Of a stretch of DNA of 64,000 nt, positions 17,521-25,916 are shown piece by piece. Origin of the DNA: Patulibacter sp. SYSU D01012 (lineage in GTDB: Bacteria; Actinomycetota; Thermoleophilia; Solirubrobacterales; Solirubrobacteraceae). The notes beneath the pieces were generated by a model. The model was not told the DNA's origin. It saw only the letters and a list, made by a program, of their open reading frames with translations, and made no database searches. Position 1 is the first letter of the stretch, and each line of letters begins with the position of its first letter. The DNA lies in contig NZ_JAFMTB010000001.1 of NCBI RefSeq assembly GCF_017916475.1, positions 620,001 to 684,000 of the forward strand. Reading direction: 5' to 3'. The position numbers were made by a program, and so were the translations under genes.

Positions 17521-18522
17521 GTGTCGCCCAAGGCCGTCGGGATCAAGGACGTGGCGGCGGCCGCCGGCGTGTCGGTCGCCTCGGTGTCCCTCGCGCTGCG
17601 CGGGAAGGGCCGCATCTCCGCGCCGACCCGGGCGCGCATCCAGGAGGCCGCGGACCGGCTGGGGTACCGGCCGCACGCCGCGGCCCGCTCGCTCGCCGGC
17701 GACGGCACCCACGTCCTCGCGATCAGCATGCCCGAGATCGTCGACGTGCCCGTCCTCGCGGGCGAGGTGCAGCACTTCCTCGGCATCCTCGGCGGCGCGG
17801 CCGGGGCGGCCCTCGAGGGCGGCCACCTGCTCACCGTCGCCCCCAGCGATCCGGCCAGCCCCGCCTGGCGCCGCGTGTCGTTCGACGGCGCGGTCGTGGC
17901 GGACCCGGCGGTCGGGGACGGCGTGGTGCCGCTCGTCCGCTCGCGGGGCACCCCGCTGGTGACCATCGGCCGCGACCCGGCGGGCGGCGCGAGCGACCTG
18001 CAGGTCGACAACGACGTGCCCGCGGCGACCCGCGACGTGCTGGACCTGCTGCGCGAGCGGGGCGCCCGCCGCATCGCCGTGGGGGTGGTGGCGCCGCTGA
18101 TGTCGGTCGAGCTCGACACGCAGGCCGCGTACCGCGCCTGGTGCCGCGCGCAGGGGCAGCCCGGCGCGCTGACCGTCGCGGGCTCGCCGGCCGACGAGGA
18201 CGTCGCCGACGCCGCCCGCGAGATCCTCGGCGCCACGCCGCCGCCCGACGCGGTCTACTGCACGCTCGACCTGCTGGCCGAGGCCGTCCTGGAGCGCGCC
18301 GCCGCGCTCGGGCTGCGCGTGCCGGACGACCTGCAGGTGATGACCCTCAGCGACAGCCAGATCGCCCGCCGCCTGGGCCTCAGCACCGTGGACGAGCGCC
18401 CCGCGCAGCTGGGGGCCGAGGCGATCGAGCTGCTCGTCGCGCACCTCGCGGGCGACGAGGACGCCGGCGCCCGGCGCCGGGTCGACGTCGACCTGGTCCT
18501 CCGGGCGACCACGCGGGGCTGA
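17521..18522 (+). CDS. LacI family transcriptional regulator
   Basis: 333 aa from GTG 17521. N-terminal LacI HTH (GIKDVAAAAGVSVASVSLAL) plus hinge helix (IQEAADRLGYRPHAAARSLAG), then a periplasmic-binding-protein-like ligand domain. The effector domain is divergent in sequence (VSFDGAVVADP, LQVDNDVPAATRDVLDLL), so the ligand cannot be named. TAGGGT (17507-17512) ends 8 nt before the GTG, a leaderless pattern. It likely controls the divergent amidohydrolase through the palindromes at 17449-17475. Confidence 0.93.
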   Translation: MSPKAVGIKDVAAAAGVSVASVSLALRGKGRISAPTRARIQEAADRLGYRPHAAARSLAGDGTHVLAISMPEIVDVPVLAGEVQHFLGILGGAAGAALEGGHLLTVAPSDPASPAWRRVSFDGAVVADPAVGDGVVPLVRSRGTPLVTIGRDPAGGASDLQVDNDVPAATRDVLDLLRERGARRIAVGVVAPLMSVELDTQAAYRAWCRAQGQPGALTVAGSPADEDVADAAREILGATPPPDAVYCTLDLLAEAVLERAAALGLRVPDDLQVMTLSDSQIARRLGLSTVDERPAQLGAEAIELLVAHLAGDEDAGARRRVDVDLVLRATTRG

Positions 18523-18569
18523 GCCCCCGGTCGCCCGGCGCGACGAGGCCGTGCGACGGTCGCTCCCCG

Positions 18570-19043
18570 CTACAGGTTCGTGCGCGAGATGCTCGTCGTC
18601 CGGTACCAGCGCCCGTCGTGGCGGATCGAGTAGCTGCGGTCGATGCGGTACCGCTCCGGCACCTGCATCGACTGCGTGTAGGACCCGCCGCGCGACCCCT
18701 CGTCGCCCAGGCCGCCGTCGTTGACCCAGCGGCCGTCCCGCCGCTCGTAGCCCGACATCCCGAACCCGTGGAAGACCGTGCGGTTGCCGAAGTCCACCTG
18801 GATGCAGTAGCGGTCGCGGTCGGCTCTCGTCGCCGTCACCACGACGCGGCCGTACCAGAGCGTCCCGCCGTCGCGCTTGAAGCGGTACACGGACCGGCGG
18901 TCGGGGTTCAGCGCCTGCGCGCAGGCGTCGTCGGACGTGGCGGCGGCGGCCGGGTGAGCGACGACGGCCGCGACGGCGGGCACGGCGAGGGCGGCCAGGA
19001 CGAGGAGGGCGGAGGACCGGGGGGAGCGGCGCATCGCCGCCAT
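18570..19043 (-). CDS. small secreted protein of unknown function
   Basis: 157 aa from ATG 19043 (a second ATG at 19034 is possible). Signal peptide ALLVLAALAVPAVAAVVAHPAAAA, then a mature domain of about 120 aa rich in Tyr, Arg and Ser with two cysteines (CAQAL, YCIQVDFGN), probably one disulfide. Many short beta-strand-like segments (TLWYGRVVVTATR, DGRWYRTTSIS). No family recognised. It is convergent with LacI, 47 nt apart. Confidence 0.75.
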   Translation of the reverse strand: MAAMRRSPRSSALLVLAALAVPAVAAVVAHPAAAATSDDACAQALNPDRRSVYRFKRDGGTLWYGRVVVTATRADRDRYCIQVDFGNRTVFHGFGMSGYERRDGRWVNDGGLGDEGSRGGSYTQSMQVPERYRIDRSYSIRHDGRWYRTTSISRTNL

Positions 19044-19150
19044 CCTGGCATCCCGGCGGTCGCCGGGGCGGGCGGGCGTGCCCGAGGGCCGGGAGTGGCC
19101 GTCCGCGTCGGAGCGCGAAGCCCGGGCACGGCGGGGTGCGTCGTACGTCT

Positions 19151-19906
19151 TCACATCCGGCGGTGTGCGAGGCGCCCCGAGAGCCGGGCGGCCGTGTCGA
19201 TCAGCGCGCGGGCGGCGGTGGAGTCCTCGGTGTTGGGCAGCGCCGGCATCGTGCCCACGATCGCGAGCGTGGCGATGATGTCGCCGCGCTCGTCGAGCAC
19301 GGGGGCCGCGAGGGTGCGCATGCCGTCGACGACCCCGTCGCGGACGGCGATCCCCTGGTCGCGGATGCGCTGCAGGCGGGCGTCCATCTCCTGCCGCAGC
19401 TCCAGGGGCTCCTCGGCCATCAGGCGATCCGCGACGGTGCGGTCGCGCATCATCGCGAGGAACACCTCGCCCTGGGCCGACGTCAGCGGCAGCCGGCTGC
19501 CGGGGCGCACGGCGACGTGCGACTGGCGGGTCGTGTCGGTGCGGCAGGCCGCGACGACCGGGGACGTGCCGCCCCACAGGCTGACGACGGACGTCTCGTG
19601 CAGCTCCTCCGTCAGGCGGTGCATGTAGACGCGGGCGAGCTCGATCACGTGCTCGCGGCCGAGGGGGCTGGTCCAGAACCGCACCAGCAGCGGCCCGGCG
19701 CGGAAGGCGGCCCGGGCGGGGTCGCGCTCGAGGAGGCCCTCGGCGGCCATGCTCACCAGGTAGCGGTGGGCGGTGCTGCGGCTCAGCGACAGCGCCTCGG
19801 CCACGTCGCTCGTCGTCAGCTCCGTCCGTCCGTCGTTGAGCAGCTGCAGCACCTCGGCCACACGGCGCACCACCTGGATGCCGGAGTCCGCAGGGGCCCC
19901 GGTCAT
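19151..19906 (-). CDS. IclR family transcriptional regulator
   Basis: 251 aa from ATG 19906. The N-terminal winged helix (VAEVLQLLNDGRTELTTSDVAEAL, SLSRSTAHRYLVSM) is followed by the IclR ligand domain (GSRLPLTSAQGEVFLAMM, the GMRTLAAPVLDERGDIIATLAIVG segment). Cys residues are rare; the effector is likely a small organic acid, as for the family. It is divergent from the aldolase/ABC operon over a 143-bp spacer holding a 13-nt direct repeat and a palindrome over the operon -10, making that operon its evident target. Confidence 0.94.
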   Translation of the reverse strand: MTGAPADSGIQVVRRVAEVLQLLNDGRTELTTSDVAEALSLSRSTAHRYLVSMAAEGLLERDPARAAFRAGPLLVRFWTSPLGREHVIELARVYMHRLTEELHETSVVSLWGGTSPVVAACRTDTTRQSHVAVRPGSRLPLTSAQGEVFLAMMRDRTVADRLMAEEPLELRQEMDARLQRIRDQGIAVRDGVVDGMRTLAAPVLDERGDIIATLAIVGTMPALPNTEDSTAARALIDTAARLSGRLAHRRM

Positions 19907-19943
19907 CGCTCTGTCCCGTTCATCGCAACGTCCTTCGTCGTTC

Positions 19944-19976
19944 TGCGGGACACACTAGCGTGATGCGGGCCACACT
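19944..19976. promoter_or_regulatory. 13-nt direct repeats, IclR site candidate
   Basis: TGCGGGACACACT (19944-19956) and TGCGGGCCACACT (19964-19976) differ at one base and are spaced 20 nt start to start, close to two helical turns. They lie directly upstream of the operon -35, a position suited to an activator. Confidence 0.7.
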
Positions 19977-19977
19977 C

Positions 19978-20012
19978 TTGCGTCTCGCGCCGCGACAGCC
20001 GTAGGTTGTCGC
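19978..20012 (+). promoter_or_regulatory. promoter of the aldolase/ABC operon with overlapping palindrome
   Basis: TTGCGT (19978-19983) as -35, an 18-nt spacer, TAGGTT (20002-20007) as -10. GCGACA (19992-19997) and TGTCGC (20007-20012) with inner CC/GG pairs form an imperfect 21-nt palindrome over the -10, a repressor-type position. An AAGGAG site at about 20040 precedes ATG 20050. Confidence 0.65.
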
Positions 20013-20049
20013 CCGTCGCACCGAGCGACCGGCACACGAAGGAGTCGCG

Positions 20050-20835
20050 ATGAATGACAGCTGTTCCACTCTGCGAGACGCATTGGCGTCCGAGCGCCCG
20101 CTGCTGGGCACCTTCCTCAAGCTCCCGCGCCGCGAGGTCGTCGACGTCCTCGCCCTCGCCGGGTTCGACTTCCTGATCTGCGACCTGGAGCACGCCGCCA
20201 CGACGGACGCCGAGGCCCGCGAGGTGCTCGCGACCGCGGCCGCCCACGGGCTGCCGGTCGTCGTGCGCGTCGCGGCCGTGGAGCGTGGGCAGGTCAACCA
20301 CCTGCTCGAGGCCGGCGCGGCCGGCATCCAGGTGCCGCGGCTGCGCTCCGCGACGCAGGTCGCCGAGCTGACCGACCTCACGCGGTTCCCGCCCGTCGGC
20401 TCGCGGTCGGTCGGTCTGGCCCACCCCGGCGCGGGCTACGGCCGCGTGCCGCTGGGCGCCTACGTCGCCGACGCCGACCGGGCCCCCGTGATCGTGGGGC
20501 AGTTCGAGACCCGCGCCCTCGACGACGCGATCGACGACGTCGTCGCCGGCCTGGACGTCGCGTTCATCGGCGCCGTCGACCTGACCGTCGACCACGGCGC
20601 GCCCGGCGACCTCGACGACCCGGCGGTCGCCGCCCGCATCGCGGACGTCGAGGCCGCCGCGAAGCGTCACGGGGTGGCGCTGGGCGCGTTCGCGCCGACG
20701 CTCGACCACGTGCCGCGCTTCGCCGCCCGCGGGTACCGCTACGTCGCGGTCTCGGGCGACCTGACCTTCCTCGACGGCGGCGCGACCCGGACGGTCGCGG
20801 CGGCCCGCGAGGCCCTGAGCGAGGTGCACGCATGA
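20050..20835 (+). CDS. HpcH/HpaI-type class II pyruvate aldolase
   Basis: 261 aa from ATG 20050 with AAGGAG upstream. HpaI-family residues are in place: His48 in CDLEHAAT, Arg73 in VVVRV, metal ligands Glu153 (QFETRALDD) and Asp177 (FIGAVDLTVDHG). It should cleave or form 2-keto-3-deoxy or 4-hydroxy-2-keto acids, releasing pyruvate plus an aldehyde. First gene of an eight-gene unit; its stop overlaps the next start as ATGA. The substrate is unknown, but co-transcription with an importer suggests a catabolic role. Confidence 0.94.
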   Translation: MNDSCSTLRDALASERPLLGTFLKLPRREVVDVLALAGFDFLICDLEHAATTDAEAREVLATAAAHGLPVVVRVAAVERGQVNHLLEAGAAGIQVPRLRSATQVAELTDLTRFPPVGSRSVGLAHPGAGYGRVPLGAYVADADRAPVIVGQFETRALDDAIDDVVAGLDVAFIGAVDLTVDHGAPGDLDDPAVAARIADVEAAAKRHGVALGAFAPTLDHVPRFAARGYRYVAVSGDLTFLDGGATRTVAAAREALSEVHA

Positions 20836-21743
20836 CCCGCGTCGACGAGCTGCTGCAGGGCGCGGTCGACCTGCACACCCACCCCTTCCCGTCGGGCTTC
20901 CCGCGCCAGGTCTCGATCGACGAGCTCGCGCGGCAGTACGCCGACGCCGGGTTCGCGGCCTTCGTCGCGAAGGACCACCACCACCAGACGGCCAGCGACG
21001 TCCTGGCGCTCGAGCGGGCCGGCGTGCTGCCGGGCGGCATCGTCGTCCACGGCGGCGTGGCGCTGAACGGCGCGGTCGGCGGGCTCAACCCACGCGCGGT
21101 CGACATCGCGATCCAGATGGGCGCCCGCATGGTGTGGCTGCCGACCACCGGCGCGGCGAACCACCTGGAGCAGGCGCGGGCGGCGGCGGCGAAGGGCGGC
21201 CGGCTGAACTTCCCGACGTCCACGCGCACGCTGATGCCCGAGGAGCCGCTGTCGGCCCTCGACGCCGAGGGCCGCGTCCGCCCCGAGCTGCGCCGGATCA
21301 TCGAGCTCGTTGCCGAGGCCGGGGACGTGATCCTCGCCAGCGGCCACCTGGCGGCCGACGAGGTCGTCGCGACGTTCGAGCTCGCCCACGAGCTCGGCGT
21401 GCGGCGGATGCTCGTCACGCACCCCAACTTCGTGCTCGGCATGACCCACGAGCAGGGGCGTCACCTCGCCGGCCTGGGCGTCGTCATGGAGCACTCGATC
21501 TGCATGTACGACGAGGCGTCGACGTTCCACCAGTGGCCCCTCGACGTGCTCGTCGGGTGGATCGAGGCGATCGGCCCCGAGCACACGTCCCTCGGCTCCG
21601 ACCTGGGCCAGAACGACAACCCGCTGCCCCTGCAGAGCTGGCGCACGGTCTGCGGCCGGCTGCTCGACGCCGGCGTCCCCGAGTCCACCGTCCGGGCGAT
21701 CGCCGTCGACACCCCCACCCGCCTCTTGAACGGAGCCGCCTGA
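20832..21743 (+). CDS. DUF6282 family metal-dependent hydrolase-like protein
   Basis: 303 aa from ATG 20832 (4-nt overlap with the aldolase). The N-terminus has DLHTHPFPSG (His15, His17), then FVAKDHHHQTA, VTHPNFVLG and SLGSDLGQNDNP, an arrangement of His and Asp like PHP/amidohydrolase metal sites. DUF6282 has no assigned reaction that I know of. Co-occurrence with the aldolase, cupin and importer suggests it acts on the imported compound, for example hydrolysing an ester, lactone or amide. That role is inference. Confidence 0.85.
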   Translation: MTRVDELLQGAVDLHTHPFPSGFPRQVSIDELARQYADAGFAAFVAKDHHHQTASDVLALERAGVLPGGIVVHGGVALNGAVGGLNPRAVDIAIQMGARMVWLPTTGAANHLEQARAAAAKGGRLNFPTSTRTLMPEEPLSALDAEGRVRPELRRIIELVAEAGDVILASGHLAADEVVATFELAHELGVRRMLVTHPNFVLGMTHEQGRHLAGLGVVMEHSICMYDEASTFHQWPLDVLVGWIEAIGPEHTSLGSDLGQNDNPLPLQSWRTVCGRLLDAGVPESTVRAIAVDTPTRLLNGAA

Positions 21744-21744
21744 G

Positions 21745-22146
21745 ATGCGCCAGAACATCTACCGCCACGACGACCTCGAGCAGACGGAGATCCGCCCCGG
21801 GCTGTTCGGCGCCGTCCTCGAGGGCGACCAGACCACCCTCGTCCGCTGGGACTTCCCCGCCGGGCAGGACCGCACGGGCGTCCACACCCACGCCGAGCAC
21901 GAGCAGTGGGGCATCGTCCTCGCGGGCTCGATCGAGCTGGAGATCGACGGCGAGACCTCGACGCTGCGCGCCGGCGACGCGTACTGGATCCCCGCCGGGA
22001 CCCCGCACGGCCGCACCCTCGTGCTGGGGGACGAGGACGCGCGGGTGCTCGACGTCTTCGCGCCGCCGCGGGCGGAGTACGTGGCGGCGGCCCACGGCGG
22101 CGCCCCGAGCGACCCGACGGCTTCCGGCGGAGGCGGGGCGGCGTGA
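21745..22146 (+). CDS. small cupin-domain protein
   Basis: 133 aa from ATG 21745, one base after the previous stop. A single conserved beta barrel with the metal motif HTHAEHEQWGIVLAG and the second motif GDAYWIPAGTPHGRTLV. It could be a dioxygenase, isomerase or ligand-binding protein of the pathway. The tail after PPRAEY is Gly/Ala-rich and probably disordered. Its stop overlaps the GTG start of the binding-protein gene. Confidence 0.9.
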   Translation: MRQNIYRHDDLEQTEIRPGLFGAVLEGDQTTLVRWDFPAGQDRTGVHTHAEHEQWGIVLAGSIELEIDGETSTLRAGDAYWIPAGTPHGRTLVLGDEDARVLDVFAPPRAEYVAAAHGGAPSDPTASGGGGAA

Positions 22147-23327
22147 GGACGCGGCCCGCAGCGCGCCGTCGGCCGGCGGGGCCCGCCCGCGCCCTCGTCG
22201 CCGCGCTGGTCCTCGCCGCCGGCGCGGCCCTGACCGGCTGCGGCGGCGCGGCGGCCGGCGAGGACGGCCCGATACGGATCGGCATGGCGCTCGCCCAGTC
22301 CGGCTACCTGGCCGGCAACGACCGGCCGATGGTCGAGGGCGCCCGCACCGCGGTCGCGCAGATCAACCGCGAGGGCGGGATCGACGGCCGGCCGCTCGAG
22401 CTCGAGATCCAGGACATCGCGTCGTCGCCGTCCAAGGCGGTGACGATCACCAACCGCATGCTCTTCCAGCGGCACGTCGGGGCGTTCGCCAACGGGTTCC
22501 TGTCCGCGGCGACGGAGGCGGAGTCCGCCATCCTGCGCCCGCGCGAGGTGCCGATGGTCGTCGCCTCCGTCCTGCCGAAGAACCCGGACTGGACGTTCAC
22601 GACGTACCCGAAGATCGCGTACTTCGGCGAGGCGCAGCTGGGGGCCGCGAAGGCGCAGGGCGCGCGGCGCGTGGCGATCCTCTACGCGCAGAACCCGTAC
22701 GGGCAGGCGACCGGGGCGCTCATGGCCAAGCAGGCCCGGGCGCTAGGCATGCAGGTCGTCGACTCCCAGGGCATCGACACGACGAAGACGACGCTCGCCG
22801 CGCAGCTCTCCCGCGTGCGCCAGCGCGGCGCCGAGGCCATCGTCGACGCGCTCGTCGGCCCCGTCCACATCGCCCTCGCCCGCGACGCGAGGACCGTCGG
22901 GCTGAAGATCCCCGTGATCATGGGCGTCGACAACCTCGACGTGTACCGGCAGAGCGCGCGCATCTACCCGCGCGTGCAGTTCCTCGCGACGCCGCCGCAG
23001 ACGTACCCGGACGTCGCCGACCCGCAGCGCAAGGCCGCCAACGCGACGTTCCTGCGCGCCCTCGACGCCCGCCTGGGCCCCGACAACGGCGTCGACGTCG
23101 GCTACGCCAGCCGCGCCTACGACGCGATCACGCTGCTCGCGAAGGCGATGCGGACGAGCGGGGCCACGACCGGCCCGCGGCTCCGCGACGCGATCGCCCG
23201 CACGACGATCGAGGGCACGACCGCCCGCTACGCGCTGTCCCCCGACGATCACTCCGGCATGCGCGAGAACCCCGTCGTCGTCGCCCGCTTCGAGGGCGAC
23301 CGCGTGAAGGTCATCCACCGTCCATGA
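22143..23327 (+). CDS. ABC transporter substrate-binding lipoprotein, branched-chain amino acid type
   Basis: 394 aa from GTG 22143, overlapping the cupin stop as GTGA. Signal peptide with lipobox LTGC near residue 37, so it is anchored to the outer face of the membrane. Periplasmic-binding-protein type I fold: IRIGMALAQSGYLAGNDRPM, AVAQINREGGIDGRPLEL, and YDAITLLAKAMR near the C-terminus. The family binds amino acids, amides and aromatic or short organic acids. The ligand here is unknown, but the linked aldolase argues for an oxygenated acid. Confidence 0.93.
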   Translation: MRTRPAARRRPAGPARALVAALVLAAGAALTGCGGAAAGEDGPIRIGMALAQSGYLAGNDRPMVEGARTAVAQINREGGIDGRPLELEIQDIASSPSKAVTITNRMLFQRHVGAFANGFLSAATEAESAILRPREVPMVVASVLPKNPDWTFTTYPKIAYFGEAQLGAAKAQGARRVAILYAQNPYGQATGALMAKQARALGMQVVDSQGIDTTKTTLAAQLSRVRQRGAEAIVDALVGPVHIALARDARTVGLKIPVIMGVDNLDVYRQSARIYPRVQFLATPPQTYPDVADPQRKAANATFLRALDARLGPDNGVDVGYASRAYDAITLLAKAMRTSGATTGPRLRDAIARTTIEGTTARYALSPDDHSGMRENPVVVARFEGDRVKVIHRP

Positions 23328-24115
23328 GGTCCCCGATGCCCCAGACCCCGACCGCCCCCGCCGCGGCGGCGCCAGCCGACGGGCACGCCCCGACGACGGC
23401 GCCGCTGCGCGCGGAGGGCCTCTCCGTCTCGTACGGCCGCAACCTCGCGCTGCAGCCGATCGACCTGACCGTCCCCGAGGCCGGGCTCGTGCTCGTCCTC
23501 GGGCCGAACGGCGCGGGGAAGACCACCCTCATGCGCGCCCTCGCCGGCGCCGTGACCGCCGACCGTGGCCGCGTGCTCGTGGACGAGCGCGACGTCACCG
23601 ACCGGCCGGCGTTCCGGCGCGTCGGCGACGGCATCTCGTTGGTCCCGGAGGGCCGCGGCGTGCTGCCCGGCATCAGCGTGCGCGACAACCTCGAGCTCGG
23701 CTGGCGGGCCGCCCCGTCCGCCCGCCGGCGGCCGCACGCCGAGGAGATCGGCCGCGTCATGGAGCTCTTCCCGATCCTCCGCGAGCGGCTCGACCAGGAC
23801 TGCTCCAGCCTCTCCGGCGGCGAGATGCAGCTGCTCGCGATCGGCCGCGCGCTGCTCTCCCGCCCGCGCGTCCTGCTGCTCGACGAGCCGTCGCTCGGCC
23901 TCGCGCCGCGCGCGACGGCCCGGGTCTACGCCGCGCTCGGCGAGCTCGTCGAGGGCGGCCTGTCGGTGCTGCTCGTCGAGCAGAAGGCCGTGCCGCTGCG
24001 GCGGCCGCCCGAGCGCACCCTGGTGCTGCAGAACGGCCGCGTCATCGAGGAGCGCGTCGGGGAGCACATCCCGGAGCAGCGCCTCGCCGAGCTCTACCTG
24101 GGGGAGGTGGCCTGA
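23324..24115 (+). CDS. ABC transporter ATP-binding protein, LivF-like
   Basis: 263 aa from ATG 23324, overlapping the previous stop. An Ala/Pro-rich leader of about 25 aa precedes the ATPase: Walker A GPNGAGKTT, the LivF-type LVPEGRGVLPGISVRDNLELG, signature LSGGEMQLLAIGRAL, Walker B VLLLDEPSLGLAP. It pairs with the LivG-like subunit. The segment after the D-loop (KAVPLRRPPERTLVLQNGR) deviates from the usual LivF sequence but keeps the final strand. Confidence 0.94.
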   Translation: MRSPMPQTPTAPAAAAPADGHAPTTAPLRAEGLSVSYGRNLALQPIDLTVPEAGLVLVLGPNGAGKTTLMRALAGAVTADRGRVLVDERDVTDRPAFRRVGDGISLVPEGRGVLPGISVRDNLELGWRAAPSARRRPHAEEIGRVMELFPILRERLDQDCSSLSGGEMQLLAIGRALLSRPRVLLLDEPSLGLAPRATARVYAALGELVEGGLSVLLVEQKAVPLRRPPERTLVLQNGRVIEERVGEHIPEQRLAELYLGEVA

Positions 24116-24116
24116 G

Positions 24117-25145
24117 ATGGTCCTGCTGCGCACCCACGCGGAGGCCGCCGTCCTCCTCGTCATCGCGTTCCTCGTCGCGGTCGTCGTGCCGCTGTCGGGC
24201 GCCGACTACTGGATCTACCTGCTGACGATCGTCGCGCTGTTCGCGATCGCCGTCGTGGGCCTCAACGTCCTCACGGGCTACGCGGGCCAGGTGAGCTTCG
24301 CCACGACCGCCTTCATGGCCGTCGGCGGCTACACCGTCGCGCTGACCCAGCGGGACTGGGGCACCGACCCGTGGGTGGCGCTCGTCGTGGCGGTCGGCCT
24401 GGGCTCCGCCGCCGCGGTCCTGCTGGGCCTGCCGCTGCTGCGGCTGCGCGGCCACTACCTGGCGATGGCGACGTTCACCCTCGCCCTCGGCGTCTTCTTC
24501 CTCGCCGGCGGGGCCACGGGCTTCACGGGCGGCGCGACGGGCGTGCCGGGCGTCGCCCGGCCCCACATCGCCGGGCTGCGCTTCGACGAGCCGCTCGCGT
24601 TCTACGCGCTCGCGTGGGTGATCCTCGGGCTCGCCGTCCTCGGGGTCATGGCGTTGGCGCGCTCCCGCACCGGCCGCGCCTGGCGGGCGCTCGCCACCCA
24701 CGACCGCGTCGCCACGAGCGTCGGCATCCCCGTCACCCGCTACAAGCTCCTCGCGTTCGTGATCGCGTCCGCGCTCGCCTCGCTCTCCGGGGCGCTGTAC
24801 GTGCAGTTCACGACGTTCGTCAGCCCGGACCTGTACGACAACGCCGCGGTCCTGCAGGTCTTCACGATGCTCTTCGTCGGCGGGCTGGCCGTGTCGTACG
24901 GCCCGATCATCGGCGCGGCCGTCGTCATCGTCGTGCCGAACGTCATCGGCGGCCTCGAGTCCTACGAGACGCTCGTCTTCAACGTCGCGCTGCTCGTGAT
25001 CCTCGTGCTGCGCCCGCAGGGGCTCGTCGGCAAGGCCGACGTCGCCACGAGCGTCCGCGACGTCCTGCCGCGGTGGCTCCGCCGACGCGTGGGGACGGGG
25101 GCCGTCGCACCCACCGCGTCCGCCGAGCAGGGGGTCACGCGATGA
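24117..25145 (+). CDS. ABC transporter permease, LivM-like
   Basis: 342 aa from ATG 24117, one base after the previous stop. About nine hydrophobic helices with the LivM signature LNVLTGYAGQVSFATTAFMAVGGY near residue 45 and the EAA-like cytoplasmic loop RALATHDRVATSVGIPVTRYKLLAF. It ends in a short charged tail. Together with LivH it forms the channel of the importer. Confidence 0.94.
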   Translation: MVLLRTHAEAAVLLVIAFLVAVVVPLSGADYWIYLLTIVALFAIAVVGLNVLTGYAGQVSFATTAFMAVGGYTVALTQRDWGTDPWVALVVAVGLGSAAAVLLGLPLLRLRGHYLAMATFTLALGVFFLAGGATGFTGGATGVPGVARPHIAGLRFDEPLAFYALAWVILGLAVLGVMALARSRTGRAWRALATHDRVATSVGIPVTRYKLLAFVIASALASLSGALYVQFTTFVSPDLYDNAAVLQVFTMLFVGGLAVSYGPIIGAAVVIVVPNVIGGLESYETLVFNVALLVILVLRPQGLVGKADVATSVRDVLPRWLRRRVGTGAVAPTASAEQGVTR

Positions 25146-25915
25146 CCGCCCGGGCGCTCACCGTCCGCGGGCTCACCAAGCGCTACGGCGGCGTGACGGC
25201 CGTCTCCGAGGCGAGCTTCGACGTGCAGGCCGGCGAGATCCACGGCCTGATCGGCCCCAACGGCGCCGGCAAGTCGACGATGCTCGGGCTGATCTCGGGC
25301 TTCGTGCCGGCCGACGAGGGGTCCGTCCGCTACGGCGACGAGGAGCTCGTCGGCACGTCGGCGCTCCGCACGGTGCGCGCCGGCGTGTCGCGCACCTTCC
25401 AGGAGGCCACGCCGCTCAAGGGGCTGTCCGTCTTCGACAACGTCCTCGTCGGGCTGCACACCCACGGCCGCACGGGCGTGCTGTCCCAGGTCCTCCGCAC
25501 GGGGGCGCTCCGGCGCGACGAGCGGCGGCTGGCCGACCGGGCGCTCGCGCTGCTGGAGAAGGTCGGCATCACGGCCGACCCGCGGACGGACGCCGCCGAC
25601 CTCTCGTTCGGCCAGCTGCGCTTCCTCGAGATCGCCCGCGCGCTGGCCACCGCGCCCTCGCTGCTGCTCCTCGACGAGCCGGCCGCGGGGCTCAACCAGG
25701 TCGAGACCGAGCGCCTCGGCGCGCTCATCGGCGAGATCCGCGCCGAGGGCACCGGCGTGCTGCTCATCGACCACGACGTCCCGTTCGTGTTCGGCACCTG
25801 CGACCGCATCACCGCGATCGACTTCGGACGGATCATCGCGTCGGGCACCGCCGACGAGATCGAAGCGCACCCCACGGTCCGCGCCGCGTACCTCAGCGTC
25901 GAGACGGAGAACTGA
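25142..25915 (+). CDS. ABC transporter ATP-binding protein, LivG-like
   Basis: 257 aa from ATG 25142 (ATGA overlap). Walker A GPNGAGKSTM, signature LSFGQLRFLEIARAL, Walker B LLLLDEPAAGLN, H-loop region LLIDHDVPFVFGTCDRI. The LSFGQ signature and VSRTFQEATPLKGLSVFDNV are LivG traits. Cytosolic partner of the LivF-like subunit. Confidence 0.94.
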   Translation: MTARALTVRGLTKRYGGVTAVSEASFDVQAGEIHGLIGPNGAGKSTMLGLISGFVPADEGSVRYGDEELVGTSALRTVRAGVSRTFQEATPLKGLSVFDNVLVGLHTHGRTGVLSQVLRTGALRRDERRLADRALALLEKVGITADPRTDAADLSFGQLRFLEIARALATAPSLLLLDEPAAGLNQVETERLGALIGEIRAEGTGVLLIDHDVPFVFGTCDRITAIDFGRIIASGTADEIEAHPTVRAAYLSVETEN

Positions 25916-25916
25916 C

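Noticed and set aside
12181-18522. Very long open frame (over 2,000 codons) on the plus strand opposite the BTAD and amidohydrolase genes
   Set aside because: It is a product of high GC with few stops; the translation is Arg/Gly/Ala-rich without domains. Only its end (17521-18522, LacI) is real.
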